Notes: a model not told the origin generated them from the letters alone. Positions 25,211 through 34,037 are shown, counted from the first letter of the stretch. The stretch is 64,000 nt of DNA from Xylanibacter ruminicola Ga6B6 (GCF_000687715.1 NZ_JHXD01000004.1:1-64000); one strand, 5' to 3'. Numbers and translations are program-made.

Positions 25211-25993
25211 CTATCTATTTATCATTTCGTAAAATTCAATCATGATATCATTCATCTCTTCTGGAAGAAAGCTTTTTATGCTTTTCCTGATATCAAGAGG
25301 TATACCCCAAATCGCTTCAGCGATACTGCCAACGATGGCACCCAAAGTGTCGGCATCTGCACCGAGGCTTACTGCCTTACGAACTGCATCCTCAAAGCTA
25401 TTGCTGATGCCTATTATCCAAAGAGCAACAGGGACAGTACCCTGGCATGTTTCATCGAACCGATTGATAACATCAGTTTTATTGATGTTGATGTCATAGC
25501 CAGAGAACTGGACACATTCTTCAAGGATTTCGCCAATATGATTTGGTGCTTGAGTGCCAAACTGCAGTGCCCTGAAGATTGCCAGAGCTACTGTCTGAGC
25601 CCCTTTAATACCCTCATCATGATTATGAGAAGGGAGGGCTGTGGCGGCAGCGGCATCAAGAACCTCGTCGATGTACTTATACCAATGTGCTACTGGAGAT
25701 ACGCGCATAGCAGAGCCGTTGCCATAACTATTGTATGGCTGCGGAACGTCGCTATGAACCCATTGGGCAAAGCGACCTCCGTAACCTCCTTTGGGATTCG
25801 GATAGCGGCGGCACCAATTATGGATACTCTCGCCAAAGTCACGATTCATCAGCAAGGCATCGGCTACAGCGAGTGTACAGATGGTGTCGTCCGTAAAGCC
25901 GTTCTCCTCTGACAGCCACTCGAAATTGTAGTTGTTCGTGGGGCTAAACTCCCAGCGACTACCTACTATATCTCCGATAATTGCTCCTAACAT
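25211..25993 (-). CDS. ADP-ribosylglycohydrolase (DraG/ARH family)
   Basis: A 260-residue enzyme of full length. Metal-site motifs are visible: GDIVGSRWEF near residues 7-16, FTDDT near 33-37 and GADADTLGAIVG near 210. The family removes ADP-ribose from proteins or cleaves O-acetyl-ADP-ribose using two magnesium ions. It is first in an operon with the NUDIX hydrolase that would consume the freed ADP-ribose. Confidence 0.9.
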   Translation of the reverse strand: MLGAIIGDIVGSRWEFSPTNNYNFEWLSEENGFTDDTICTLAVADALLMNRDFGESIHNWCRRYPNPKGGYGGRFAQWVHSDVPQPYNSYGNGSAMRVSPVAHWYKYIDEVLDAAAATALPSHNHDEGIKGAQTVALAIFRALQFGTQAPNHIGEILEECVQFSGYDININKTDVINRFDETCQGTVPVALWIIGISNSFEDAVRKAVSLGADADTLGAIVGSIAEAIWGIPLDIRKSIKSFLPEEMNDIMIEFYEMINR

Positions 25994-26061
25994 TTTTTCT
26001 CCTATTAGTTCTATGATTTGGGAAAATACGAATAATTTAAATGCAATGAAATATTATCAAG

Positions 26062-27525
26062 TCATGAATGTGCAGAAAATTTCTCGATAGTTTTATCTGA
26101 TATGTATTTACTAATATCTTCACCTAAGTGATTTATAATTATATCATCAAAATCTTCATAAAGAATTTCTCTAATATCATGATAAATATGATTATACAAA
26201 TATTCACTAAACGTATTAGCCAAAAGAATGACTATGTTTTGCCCTTTTATATCTTTTTTTACAGCGGGTACATATCTAGGAGTAATAACTATCGTATATG
26301 ATGCTCCAATTTCTTCTCTGTGCGCTTTTAAACGACCAGCATTTATTATTCCTAATTTATTTTTAGTTGACTTTGCTTCTACAGCAAATGTTTTCTTGCG
26401 TGTGAAATACAAACACTCAATATCAGTATGTCCAGCCCCACCAATTTTATGTGCTTCGACATCATAAAACATGTCGAAACCTTCTTTTAGTATATCTTCA
26501 AATAGATATGCAGTCTCTCCTTCTTCGTTATTAGCGTATTCTTCTATCATTTGTGGCAGGCGCAATAACTGTTGCTGCAATTCATCTTCCTCTCCTATTT
26601 CTGACGTAAGAATATTTGGATAAAAAGAATATATTTCTTTTACAATATCCATCGTCATTCTTTCAGGGTCATCTAAGGCTAATGGAGCTGCAAAACAAGA
26701 ATATGTATTTAAGAGCTTAGCGATAAAAGTCGCTAAGCCATCAGCGATTGAAACAAAACCGTCATTTAATTTCCTGCCTGTAGGAGCGCTCTTTGAATTT
26801 GGTTTTTGGGGATGATATAATCTACAAATTTCATTACCTTCAGTTCTGCTAAATATTTGAGCCTCTTCTAATAAATTGGTAATATAGTATTGCCATTCAT
26901 AAACACAAGTTACATAATAATGTTCATCTTCTTTCATTAACTCTCTAATTTTCTCTTTTGGAAATGATCTGAACTTAATTATTTCTTTAACAAGGTTTTC
27001 ATAATTTGATTGATCAATGTTTTGTATTTCAGCTATGCAATAGGCATATTCTGCGAAATATAATTTGCCATTGAGCCTTGGATCTAATAATAGTTTGAAA
27101 ATCAATCGAAATGGATAAAGCTGGAAATTAGCAGGAGTACCATTTGCATAGTGTTGAAATTGTATAGCAAATAGCATTGTAGTAAATATCTTTCTTAGCT
27201 TTTCCTCGTCTTCTATATAGTTTAAAAACAAATTACCAAGTGGACTAAATATAAACCTTTTAGAATCATTCAAATTACTCTCATAACCGAACATAAAGAA
27301 CTCCAAGGTATTAATGCGATGATTAATGGAATCCAACTTCATTTTTGGATTTCTGGCTTTATAGAAGTTCAGAGCAGCGAGCCTTTGTTGCATTCTGTGC
27401 CTTTCAATTTCGCTTACATTTGTCCCACATTGGTTTTTAACATCCAATGCCACTGCCTTTATCATTTCATAACTGTTCGTATGCTTATAAAGAATCCACT
27501 TTTCTCTATCCACTTGAATTGCCAT
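26062..27525 (-). CDS. type II restriction endonuclease candidate (PD-(D/E)xK)
   Basis: A 487-residue protein, last gene of a four-gene operon after two m5C methyltransferases. Residues about 355-400 contain a nuclease core: GGAGHTDIECLYF, then KTFAVEAKS, giving D...ExK. The N-terminal half (FIFSPLGNLFLNY and the following helices) resembles the AlwI/BspD6-type endonucleases, though I am unsure. Two methyltransferases for one nuclease suggest an asymmetric (type IIS) target. Its start is five bases after the methyltransferase stop. Confidence 0.65.
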   Translation of the reverse strand: MAIQVDREKWILYKHTNSYEMIKAVALDVKNQCGTNVSEIERHRMQQRLAALNFYKARNPKMKLDSINHRINTLEFFMFGYESNLNDSKRFIFSPLGNLFLNYIEDEEKLRKIFTTMLFAIQFQHYANGTPANFQLYPFRLIFKLLLDPRLNGKLYFAEYAYCIAEIQNIDQSNYENLVKEIIKFRSFPKEKIRELMKEDEHYYVTCVYEWQYYITNLLEEAQIFSRTEGNEICRLYHPQKPNSKSAPTGRKLNDGFVSIADGLATFIAKLLNTYSCFAAPLALDDPERMTMDIVKEIYSFYPNILTSEIGEEDELQQQLLRLPQMIEEYANNEEGETAYLFEDILKEGFDMFYDVEAHKIGGAGHTDIECLYFTRKKTFAVEAKSTKNKLGIINAGRLKAHREEIGASYTIVITPRYVPAVKKDIKGQNIVILLANTFSEYLYNHIYHDIREILYEDFDDIIINHLGEDISKYISDKTIEKFSAHS

Positions 27526-27530
27526 AAGTA

Positions 27531-28589
27531 TTACTCCTTTCCAATTTTGTTAATGATTTCCTCTAAAAGTTTTGGCGGAATAGCCTCGCCTATTATTGTT
27601 CTGATAAAGTTATCTGTTGCATCTGATGGAAAATTGATATTCTCTGGAATAGAGGATACAATAAATGTTTCTAATAAAGTTAAAACTCTGGCATCACTAT
27701 ATGTACCATCAGGTAACAAATGTCCAGGGTGAACATTGTTGTGAGAACTTAGACTTCCACTATATGTTGTTCTAGCTGGGCACGGTTGATCCCAGACCAT
27801 TCTTTTAAATGTATTATGAAATCCTTTAATCCTGGTACCATCTGCTTTTTTAGGGTAATAAATTGGATTTTGTATCGCACTTTTACCTTGTGGCGTATGT
27901 TTCATTGCTAACACCAGCCTCTCAACTTCAGGCTTTGCCTTATGCCATTTAATACCAGAATCTTGACCAGCTTCTAATGAAGGTAAATGCCCAATAGCCT
28001 GCTGTAGAGTAATTTCCTTTTGTACATTTGGCCATCCCCATTTTAATCCTTTTTTATATATTTTTGTTATCGCTCTTGGTCTTGATTGTGGTATTCCATA
28101 ATCTTTTGCATTGAGGACTCTTACCTCAACATTGTATGTTGATGAATACTTTTTGTTTAGAATTTCTTCTAATCTATAGAATCCATCTTCAAAAGGGAAA
28201 TACATTTCAGCAAATTTTGGAACATTCTCAATTAATATGTAATCAAAATCGCACGAGTCAATAATATCAAGCACTTCTAGAACAAGAAAATTTCTTCTAT
28301 CGTTTACATAATCATCTTGCACTTTATTTTTTCCTAACGTACTAAGACCTTGACATGGTGGTGTTGCTAATAACAACTTTACATTTTTCTCAATTGCTGT
28401 TGATATTATTGCTTTCTTAATTTCTGGATTTGTAATATCACCATTGAGCATTTTAGTATTAGGATACCAAAAGCTGTAGCATTTTGCTCTTTTCTCTAAT
28501 AATTCATTAGCAAGAACAAAATCTATCTTATCTTTAGGTAATCTTAACTCACCTATGCCAGCACTACAAAATAATGATATCGCTTTCAT
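27531..28589 (-). CDS. DNA cytosine-5 methyltransferase, second copy
   Basis: A 352-residue m5C methyltransferase. Motif [10 protein letters not shown] (6-14), catalytic C79 in PPCQG, motif VI ENVPKF, motif VIII region SRPRAI, and the C-terminal motif LTLLETF. It starts inside the stop of the first methyltransferase (ATGA overlap) and has exactly the same length, so the pair are diverged tandem paralogues. It protects one strand of the target if the site is asymmetric. Confidence 0.9.
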   Translation of the reverse strand: MKAISLFCSAGIGELRLPKDKIDFVLANELLEKRAKCYSFWYPNTKMLNGDITNPEIKKAIISTAIEKNVKLLLATPPCQGLSTLGKNKVQDDYVNDRRNFLVLEVLDIIDSCDFDYILIENVPKFAEMYFPFEDGFYRLEEILNKKYSSTYNVEVRVLNAKDYGIPQSRPRAITKIYKKGLKWGWPNVQKEITLQQAIGHLPSLEAGQDSGIKWHKAKPEVERLVLAMKHTPQGKSAIQNPIYYPKKADGTRIKGFHNTFKRMVWDQPCPARTTYSGSLSSHNNVHPGHLLPDGTYSDARVLTLLETFIVSSIPENINFPSDATDNFIRTIIGEAIPPKLLEEIINKIGKE

Positions 28590-29644
28590 TTGAGACTTGG
28601 AATTTCTTTAATAATTTCTTTTAACATGAGAGGTGGAATTGATTCACCTATGACTTGTCTAATTAATATTTCTGGAGTATCATCAGGTATAGCCCAGTTT
28701 GCTGGTAAAGAATTTAGCAACATAAGCTCCAAAGGAGTCAACACTCGGGCATCGCTATATGTACCATCAGGTAAAAGACGACCAGGATGAACATTTCTTT
28801 GCGATGCTATACAATCATTTCTAATAGTAATAGTTGGCGCGGGCTCATCCCATTTAATTCTTCGATATGAGGATTCGTAACCTTTTACTCTTGATCCATC
28901 TTTTTTCTTAGGATAATATATTGGATTAGCAAAAGCAGAGCATCCTGTTGGAGTATGCTTCATACAAAGAATATTGTTCTCTGAATGGGGCCTTGCGTAA
29001 TGCCATTTAATGTCTGAGACTTCTCCTGCCTCTAACGATGGTAAATGCCCAATTGTATCTCTAACAGTTTTTTTATTTTGTACATGTTCAGGCCAAGGCC
29101 AGAAAGATTCTTTTGGAAACATCTTTATGATTGCCCTTATTCTTGTCTGAGGAACACCATAATCTGACGCATCTACGGTCTTTGCATCTATACAATAATC
29201 TTTTCCAAATTTGATTTTGAGTATATCGACAACTTTATGCAACTCCCCTTTAAAAGGAAGTTTTATATCCAACAATTGTTTAACATTTTCTATAAGTATA
29301 TATTTGGGCTTCAATAATTCAATAGATTCAAAAACATAATCGATTAGAAAATTTCTAGAATCTTGTATCATTGACTCTTGATGACGATTTTTCCCAGCTA
29401 TACTCATGCCTTGACAAGGAGGAGATGCAAGAAGGAATTCAATCCCTTTAGCTGATCTGATAATTTCACTGAAAACTTTATCATCTCTTATGTCGCCACA
29501 TATTGTTTTGCAATTAGGGTATAAAGAATTATGCAAGTTTGCTCTTTTCTCAATTAGCTCATTGGCAACAATAATATCTAGTCCAATATCTGAAAGAAAT
29601 GCTTCTCCAACTCCTGCACTTGAAAATAAAGATAATCCTAACAT
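28586..29644 (-). CDS. DNA cytosine-5 methyltransferase, first copy
   Basis: A 352-residue m5C methyltransferase with LFSSAGVGE (6-14), catalytic C77 in PPCQG, ENVKQL, a TRIRAI segment and the closing LTPLELMLL motif. Same length and order of motifs as its downstream neighbour, with the target-recognition stretch differing more than the core. It starts six bases after the mrr stop. Confidence 0.9.
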   Translation of the reverse strand: MLGLSLFSSAGVGEAFLSDIGLDIIVANELIEKRANLHNSLYPNCKTICGDIRDDKVFSEIIRSAKGIEFLLASPPCQGMSIAGKNRHQESMIQDSRNFLIDYVFESIELLKPKYILIENVKQLLDIKLPFKGELHKVVDILKIKFGKDYCIDAKTVDASDYGVPQTRIRAIIKMFPKESFWPWPEHVQNKKTVRDTIGHLPSLEAGEVSDIKWHYARPHSENNILCMKHTPTGCSAFANPIYYPKKKDGSRVKGYESSYRRIKWDEPAPTITIRNDCIASQRNVHPGRLLPDGTYSDARVLTPLELMLLNSLPANWAIPDDTPEILIRQVIGESIPPLMLKEIIKEIPSLK

Positions 29645-29650
29645 TATTTA

Positions 29651-30562
29651 TTATTCTTCAAAATAGTCGGTATCAAGTCTTTTGACTTCATAAGTCTTTC
29701 GAGTGCTGACACCTACGTTAAATTCAATCATATACTGTGCAAGAGCTTTTCCGTCGATTAAGACGATTTTGCTCGTTGCGTTATTAACTGATTCTCTTGC
29801 ACCCTGTGTAAAAGTACTTGTGGTAACAAATACTCCCTTAGAGGCTTTTTGTTCATTAAGAGCTCCGATAAATTGCTGAATCTCGGGTTTGTGAACAGGT
29901 ATGCCTTCTTTATATCGCTTGGCCTGGATATAGATTTTGTCTAATCCAAGAGCATCTTCAGGTATGATGCCATCAACACCATTATCATGACTTATTGGGG
30001 TAACCTTTGCTAAATCCTTGTTACTTCCGCCATATCCCATCGCTAGGAGTAAATCAAGAACTAACTGCTCGAATTTCGCAGGTGACATTTCACGTGCTTT
30101 TTGTAGAATATCTGCAGAGAGATCGTCGTTTATCACCTTAATAGCAGACTCCAGCTGTTCTGTTGGAGTTAATTCTTCAGACTTAGCTTCAGAATCCGAC
30201 TTAGATGTTATACTTTTGTATAGCGAAGGCTTTGCATATTCTGCATATTCAGGATACTCCATTAAGTCAGATTCTCGGAGATCAGAGTGTGACTTTAAAT
30301 AATCGAGACCTCTCTGAGTAATTCGATATATACCTTTTTGGGGTATCTCTATAAACAAAGCTCGGCGTAACCATTGACGGCACCATCCAATACGGTCGTC
30401 AACCTGGAATGCCACTCCACCTTTTGTCTTTATCAAACAATCTTCATCTGTTAGACTGAAGTGTTTGATAAGATTGTCCTTAATCTCTTTGTTACTCTTA
30501 TCTGAATCCTTAAGCAGCGTAAGGAATGGAAAGAGAAAATCTTGAAATTTCGGTATTGCCAT
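29651..30562 (-). CDS. mrr: Mrr-type restriction endonuclease
   Basis: A 303-residue protein of usual Mrr length. Residues 1-95 form the Mrr_N winged-helix domain (SNKEIKDNLIKHFSL, GIYRITQRGLDYL); residues about 155-290 form the catalytic domain with DNGVDGII and YIQAKRY as the D...QxK core and FVTTSTFTQGA following. Mrr enzymes usually cleave methylated DNA, so its placement at the head of an operon encoding two m5C methyltransferases is notable. A structured leader with a terminator lies directly upstream. Confidence 0.85.
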   Translation of the reverse strand: MAIPKFQDFLFPFLTLLKDSDKSNKEIKDNLIKHFSLTDEDCLIKTKGGVAFQVDDRIGWCRQWLRRALFIEIPQKGIYRITQRGLDYLKSHSDLRESDLMEYPEYAEYAKPSLYKSITSKSDSEAKSEELTPTEQLESAIKVINDDLSADILQKAREMSPAKFEQLVLDLLLAMGYGGSNKDLAKVTPISHDNGVDGIIPEDALGLDKIYIQAKRYKEGIPVHKPEIQQFIGALNEQKASKGVFVTTSTFTQGARESVNNATSKIVLIDGKALAQYMIEFNVGVSTRKTYEVKRLDTDYFEE

Positions 30563-30597
30563 CTTAAATCAGTTTATTATGCACGGAGAAATAGAAA

Positions 30598-30764
30598 GCC
30601 CCTCATTTTTTAGGAATGAAGGGCGTGGAATGGTGATGCGATACCAAGGCTTAGGACTGCCTACATCAAGACAACAACCATTTAAGTCCACGCCCTTATA
30701 TAGAGCGCGAACATCCGTTGCCTCGTCTGACTGATGTGTTTGCAGAGGTCCTAATTCTGGTATC
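30598..30764 (-). promoter_or_regulatory. pseudoknot-capable RNA leader with competing terminator, upstream of mrr
   Basis: On the minus-strand RNA, helix A is GAUACCA/UGGUAUC (30758-30764 with 30640-30646) stacked on UUAGGAC/GUCCUAA (30748-30754 with 30651-30657). A perfect 11-bp helix B, AAGGGCGUGGA/UCCACGCCCUU (30687-30697 with 30619-30629), has one strand inside and one outside helix A, so the two form a pseudoknot. The 3' strand of helix B shares bases 30619-30624 with the 5' arm of a terminator (30615-30624 with 30598-30607, then U-rich). Helix B and the terminator are therefore mutually exclusive, as in riboswitches and attenuators. The mrr ATG is 36 bases further on. Confidence 0.65.
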
Positions 30765-30837
30765 TCAGTCTTCTCAAGGATGTTCTATTGACTCAGTTTC
30801 TCTTTTGCTTTTTACATTTTACTCTTCTCTTTTATTA

Positions 30838-31062
30838 TTAATTACTTGACTGCCATTTGTGAATGGCATCGTCCATTGTTTGGAAGTCAGCATCTGCAAG
30901 CAGTGCTATCTCACCAGATGCGTACTCAATTCGAACAATGTCTTCGGAATCGTTGAACACGCGTTTAACTTTGTCTGTGTTTACGGTGATACTCCCATTG
31001 TTCTCATCGACAAACTTAATCAGCATGTATAATGCTGCATTTCTCTTCGTTCTTTCATCCAT
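30838..31062 (-). CDS. small protein upstream of the restriction operon
   Basis: A 74-residue soluble protein: a helix (RTKRNAALYMLIKFVDEN) and then short beta-like segments ending in HKWQSSN. Family unknown. It has a clear promoter 16 bases upstream and no visible terminator before the mrr leader, so it may share the transcript that enters the leader. It could be a controller-type protein, but no helix-turn-helix is evident. Confidence 0.55.
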   Translation of the reverse strand: MDERTKRNAALYMLIKFVDENNGSITVNTDKVKRVFNDSEDIVRIEYASGEIALLADADFQTMDDAIHKWQSSN

Positions 31063-31077
31063 AACTTTTAATCTCTG

Positions 31078-31108
31078 CAAAATTAATGGAATTATTTGGA
31101 ATATGCAA
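31078..31108 (-). promoter_or_regulatory. promoter of the 74-residue gene and probably the restriction operon
   Basis: Minus strand TTG (31106-31108), 20-bp spacer, TAATTTTG (31078-31085). The spacing matches the housekeeping consensus. Confidence 0.7.
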
Positions 31109-31168
31109 GCATTTAGTTTTTTTTAAATAGATTATAGGTGTAAATTCAAAAATGCTATCTTTAGACGG

Positions 31169-31199
31169 TTGTGAGAATGAAACTTTCTACTTAACTTTG
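31169..31199 (+). promoter_or_regulatory. promoter of the 220-nt structured RNA
   Basis: Plus strand TTG (31169-31171), 20-bp spacer, TAACTTTG (31192-31199). Divergent from the restriction-operon promoter. Confidence 0.7.
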
Positions 31200-31204
31200 C
31201 AGCC

Positions 31205-31425
31205 GAAAACCTGACTCATTCGGAACAAGGGATTCTGCACGAACTTCGTCGGCCAAATGTGCGCACAGAACTGGCTGTCCTTACGAAAAGCTAATTCCTC
31301 CGTCTGTTTAATTGGCAAGTGCTGCGAGCTGCACGATTCTTGGCAATAATGACTGTTGTAAATCCGCGAGGTCTTCAGTGAGTGCCCCTGTACGATCACT
31401 CTCGCCGCCTTGCCAAAGGTATATT
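31205..31425 (+). ncRNA. candidate structured RNA or leader before a small regulator gene
   Basis: Less AT-rich than its surroundings, with several helices: CCGAA/TTCGG (31203-31223), a three-part arm AAGG+TTCTG+GCAC with GTGC+CAGAA+CCTT (31227-31282), a long-range TTGGCAAG/CTTGCCAA (31312-31319 with 31409-31416) enclosing GTGC/GCAC (31319-31334) and GCGAG+AGTGA / TCACT+CTCGC (31366-31405). A small gene starts at 31440. No terminator is visible, so it may be a regulatory 5' leader instead of a free RNA. A 92-codon minus frame across it is judged spurious. Confidence 0.6.
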
Positions 31426-31439
31426 TAATAATTATAATT

Positions 31440-31631
31440 ATGGATATAGCTTTATCAATTACCAAACTCAGAACAAGTAGGCTTTATACCAGGAAAGGTT
31501 TTGCCTATAAAACAGGTATTGAGCTTAGGCATCTTATTGCAGTAGAGGAAAGACGGGTAGCTGCCACTCAAAATGACATTGAAGCAATCTGTAGAGCAAT
31601 GAAGTTGAAATATGATGATTGGATTAGGTAA
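31440..31631 (+). CDS. small XRE-like regulator candidate
   Basis: A 63-residue protein starting MDIALSITKLRTSR. The pattern TGIELRHLIAVEERR then NDIEAICRAMKLKYDDWIR is like the recognition and closing helices of small XRE-type helix-turn-helix proteins, though the first helices are hard to place. It overlaps the next gene by 20 bases and follows the 220-nt structured RNA. Confidence 0.5.
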   Translation: MDIALSITKLRTSRLYTRKGFAYKTGIELRHLIAVEERRVAATQNDIEAICRAMKLKYDDWIR

Positions 31632-31893
31632 TAAGGAACGTTATTGTATATATACTCGACTCGTTGATGATCCCAATGTACGACTGTATTACAAAGGACT
31701 GGATAAGTTGGAAAATGCATCGAATGTACTAAGTGTAGTAGTAGGATTTTCAAAAGAAGACTCCATTGTGATGAACAAAGATACTGCAAAAGAAATATGT
31801 AGCCAACTTAATGAAAACTTAGACACTCTTCTTGCGCATGGATTCGATAAATTCAAAATTTCCCAGCTGACAGTAGTGAAAGCTGGGAAATAG
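31612..31893 (+). CDS. small protein of unknown function
   Basis: A 93-residue soluble protein (YTRLVDDPNVRLYYKGLDKL; later MNKDTAKEICSQLNENLDTLL). No family recognised. It overlaps the XRE-like gene and is probably its translational partner. A 10-bp inverted repeat (TTTCCCAGCT / AGCTGGGAAA) spans its last codons and could act as a terminator or stability element. Confidence 0.55.
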   Translation: MMIGLGNKERYCIYTRLVDDPNVRLYYKGLDKLENASNVLSVVVGFSKEDSIVMNKDTAKEICSQLNENLDTLLAHGFDKFKISQLTVVKAGK

Positions 31894-31910
31894 TATGATT
31901 GTCGTAAAGA

Positions 31911-32741
31911 TTATTCTTTAGACGAACCTTCTTTTTGGAATTCTTCAATTATAAAGTCGAATACAGAATATAATTCAGAAACGGATCTTTCTAATTCTTC
32001 ATTATAGATCTCTGGAGCTAAAGTACGAAGTTTTGCAAAATTGAGTTTCATATCATAAAACTTAGCTTTAACCTCATTTTTTTTCTCAGACAAATCAAAC
32101 TTTTCCCTGATGCCCCAATCCTTCTTCATTTGCTTTATATCATAATTTCGAATAGATTCACCATTGTCGAAATGTTCGATTTGGTCATTAAAAAGCATTT
32201 CCTTACTAACATAAGTGCGAATCAAATGAACAGTTCGGAATCTATATGATTCACCAAACCCTAGCCCTTCTTCCAATGCTACCACAATACCTTCGTTGCC
32301 ATTCTCTAAAGAGTGGAACTTAACTGTCATTGGACCGACTCTATTCATCAATTTGTGAATTACTGCCTCACTGCATTCTTCAATGCCCATACGCTCCTTA
32401 TAGCGACTAAAAAAATGAGGTTTGTAGACTATTGTTTGTACATTGTCCCGGTCGTCTTGACTAAGTTCATAGACAAATTTTCCATTAGATGATTCGTGAA
32501 TGCAGTATATACTTGTAAGTGGTTGATTAATATTTTTCTTGGACAGAGCCAACATTGTTATAAACCAGCGATTCTTTCTAACTGTTCGCTGTTCATATCT
32601 CATTGTGACAGGAAATTGTTTTGCCTTAAGAACTTTTCTACGGAACTCTATTTTTTTATAATCTCTTTTGGCAAGGATATTTTCTAGATCGGCCTTTGAT
32701 TCGTGGTCGATTTCTTCAGGAGTCATATTTGCTGTGTACAT
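31911..32741 (-). CDS. cargo protein of unknown function
   Basis: A 276-residue soluble protein. A conserved-looking core reads YKPHFFSRYKERMG near residues 110-123; the C terminus is helical and charged. No catalytic motif I can name. It converges with the small plus-strand gene to its left and ends 17 bases away. The upstream lipoprotein gene ends ten bases before it starts, so the two may be cotranscribed. Confidence 0.55.
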   Translation of the reverse strand: MYTANMTPEEIDHESKADLENILAKRDYKKIEFRRKVLKAKQFPVTMRYEQRTVRKNRWFITMLALSKKNINQPLTSIYCIHESSNGKFVYELSQDDRDNVQTIVYKPHFFSRYKERMGIEECSEAVIHKLMNRVGPMTVKFHSLENGNEGIVVALEEGLGFGESYRFRTVHLIRTYVSKEMLFNDQIEHFDNGESIRNYDIKQMKKDWGIREKFDLSEKKNEVKAKFYDMKLNFAKLRTLAPEIYNEELERSVSELYSVFDFIIEEFQKEGSSKE

Positions 32742-32751
32742 ATACTTATTT

Positions 32752-33159
32752 CTAAAAATATATTATGGTGTCACCTTCCCAGCGGTAATCGATGGTGATG
32801 CAGACGTTGATTCCGAAAGAAAGAAGCTCGATTCCGAATTCTTTGTAAGCATCGTGAAGGTTCTTGACCGTGGGATTATATAGCGTGTCTAATGTAGATT
32901 CGGGGCTTTTCTTTAAATACCCCTGGAACTTACTACAGAAGCGATTGATACTGTCAACGTCGGTATTTATGAGGCCTTGGCTCTCCTGATAGTATTGGGG
33001 CATGAGGTTGAGCTGTTCATCTTTGTTGCAGCTGACAAAACTGAACAGTAATGCTCCAAAGATTAATGCAACCAATTGGCGACCACATGTTGCGTTAATC
33101 TTAAGCAAAAAGCTTAAAAGGCTATCAGGAAACCCTTTCCCGTTTAAACTTATTCCCAT
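32752..33159 (-). CDS. small lipoprotein
   Basis: A 135-residue protein with a hydrophobic stretch ending in the lipobox FVSC (LVALIFGALLFSFVSC). The N-terminal region before the hydrophobic core is unusually long from the ATG at 33157-33159, so the true start could be closer to the core at a non-ATG codon. The mature part is acidic and unrecognised. Probably outer-membrane anchored. Confidence 0.55.
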   Translation of the reverse strand: MGISLNGKGFPDSLLSFLLKINATCGRQLVALIFGALLFSFVSCNKDEQLNLMPQYYQESQGLINTDVDSINRFCSKFQGYLKKSPESTLDTLYNPTVKNLHDAYKEFGIELLSFGINVCITIDYRWEGDTIIYF

Positions 33160-33244
33160 ATCTACCTGTTTATGATCTTTATTTTCGGCAACAAAGATAA
33201 AGCAAATATTTGAAAGCGCCAAAGGAAACTAATATTATTTTAAA

Positions 33245-33289
33245 AAGTCCTGCTATCAATAAGCATAAACACTTAAGATAGCAGGACTT
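33245..33289 (-). terminator. terminator after the WYL regulator
   Basis: Perfect 13-bp stem (33245-33257 with 33277-33289), 19-nt loop, then a U-rich run on the minus strand, 14 bases after the regulator stop. Confidence 0.85.
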
Positions 33290-33302
33290 GATATTTAATT
33301 CG

Positions 33303-34037
33303 TTAATCAATGCGTATATGTTTGGTGTAGAAATCCTTCAGGGGGAAATCCTTGTTGGGGATAAAGGAGACGCCGTCAGCTGCAGACATTCGGATAATGT
33401 TAGAGATTGGAATTTTGACGGAAGTATTGTTGTCAGAGTCATGGCCAAGAAGATAATATCTGGAATTATCCTTCAAGATGAAATAAGGGTGGATGGTGGA
33501 CTCACGCCGTTTCTCGTCAATGCTAGGATAGTAGGTGATGGAAATGGGCGTCTTGGTGCGGATAAACTCATAAAGATCACGGTAGCGCTTGCATTCTGCA
33601 GTAGAAGGAATGTTCTTGTAGAGTACAACAGGGTCGCTACCAGGGTCGAGATCGAACATGTCAGCGAGGCGCTTAGAAAGTTCCTTATACATAAGGGTGC
33701 CCTGGAGCTCGTCGCTGAAGCGAATAGCCAGAAGTGCTGTCTGAATTTGTTGGATTTCGCCGAAAGTTAGTACGTTGTTGAATATTGTATTATCAGGGTC
33801 TTCATAGCGGAAGTAAATATTGTGGCTTTTCTTTTTTGCCTCCAATTTTTGCTTGTAACGAAACCTGATTGTGTCGAGGTCCCTACGAATAGTAGTGATA
33901 GAAACGGGACCAAAACCCTCAAAATTGAGGGATTCATTAACGATATCCAAAATCTCATACACGGAATAACCGCGTCGTTTGCGTAGTAGGCGATCGATAA
34001 TAATCTCACGCGCAGTAGAATGTTTTGTGTTTGCCAT
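33303..34037 (-). CDS. WYL-domain transcriptional regulator
   Basis: A 244-residue protein: N-terminal winged helix (REIIIDRLLRKRRGYSVYEIL, SITTIRRDLDTIRF), then a WYL domain (PISITYYPSIDEKRRESTIHPYFILKD then RYYLLGHD) and a short C-terminal extension. The layout resembles BrxR/CapW regulators that repress defence loci and sense nucleic-acid ligands. The ATG at 34035-34037 follows a minus-strand promoter with TACTTTTG at 34084-34091 and a TTG 22 bp above it. It sits at the edge of the defence-like island. Confidence 0.75.
   Translation of the reverse strand: MANTKHSTAREIIIDRLLRKRRGYSVYEILDIVNESLNFEGFGPVSITTIRRDLDTIRFRYKQKLEAKKKSHNIYFRYEDPDNTIFNNVLTFGEIQQIQTALLAIRFSDELQGTLMYKELSKRLADMFDLDPGSDPVVLYKNIPSTAECKRYRDLYEFIRTKTPISITYYPSIDEKRRESTIHPYFILKDNSRYYLLGHDSDNNTSVKIPISNIIRMSAADGVSFIPNKDFPLKDFYTKHIRID

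Noticed and set aside
26062..30562. Known S-adenosylmethionine riboswitch upstream of the methyltransferase operon
   Set aside because: The leader lacks the conserved SAM-I/SAM-II core sequences I know; only the generic switch architecture is present.
31187..31465. A 92-codon minus-strand frame across the 31 kb structured RNA
   Set aside because: It runs against the consensus promoter and through the complementary helices; no domain.
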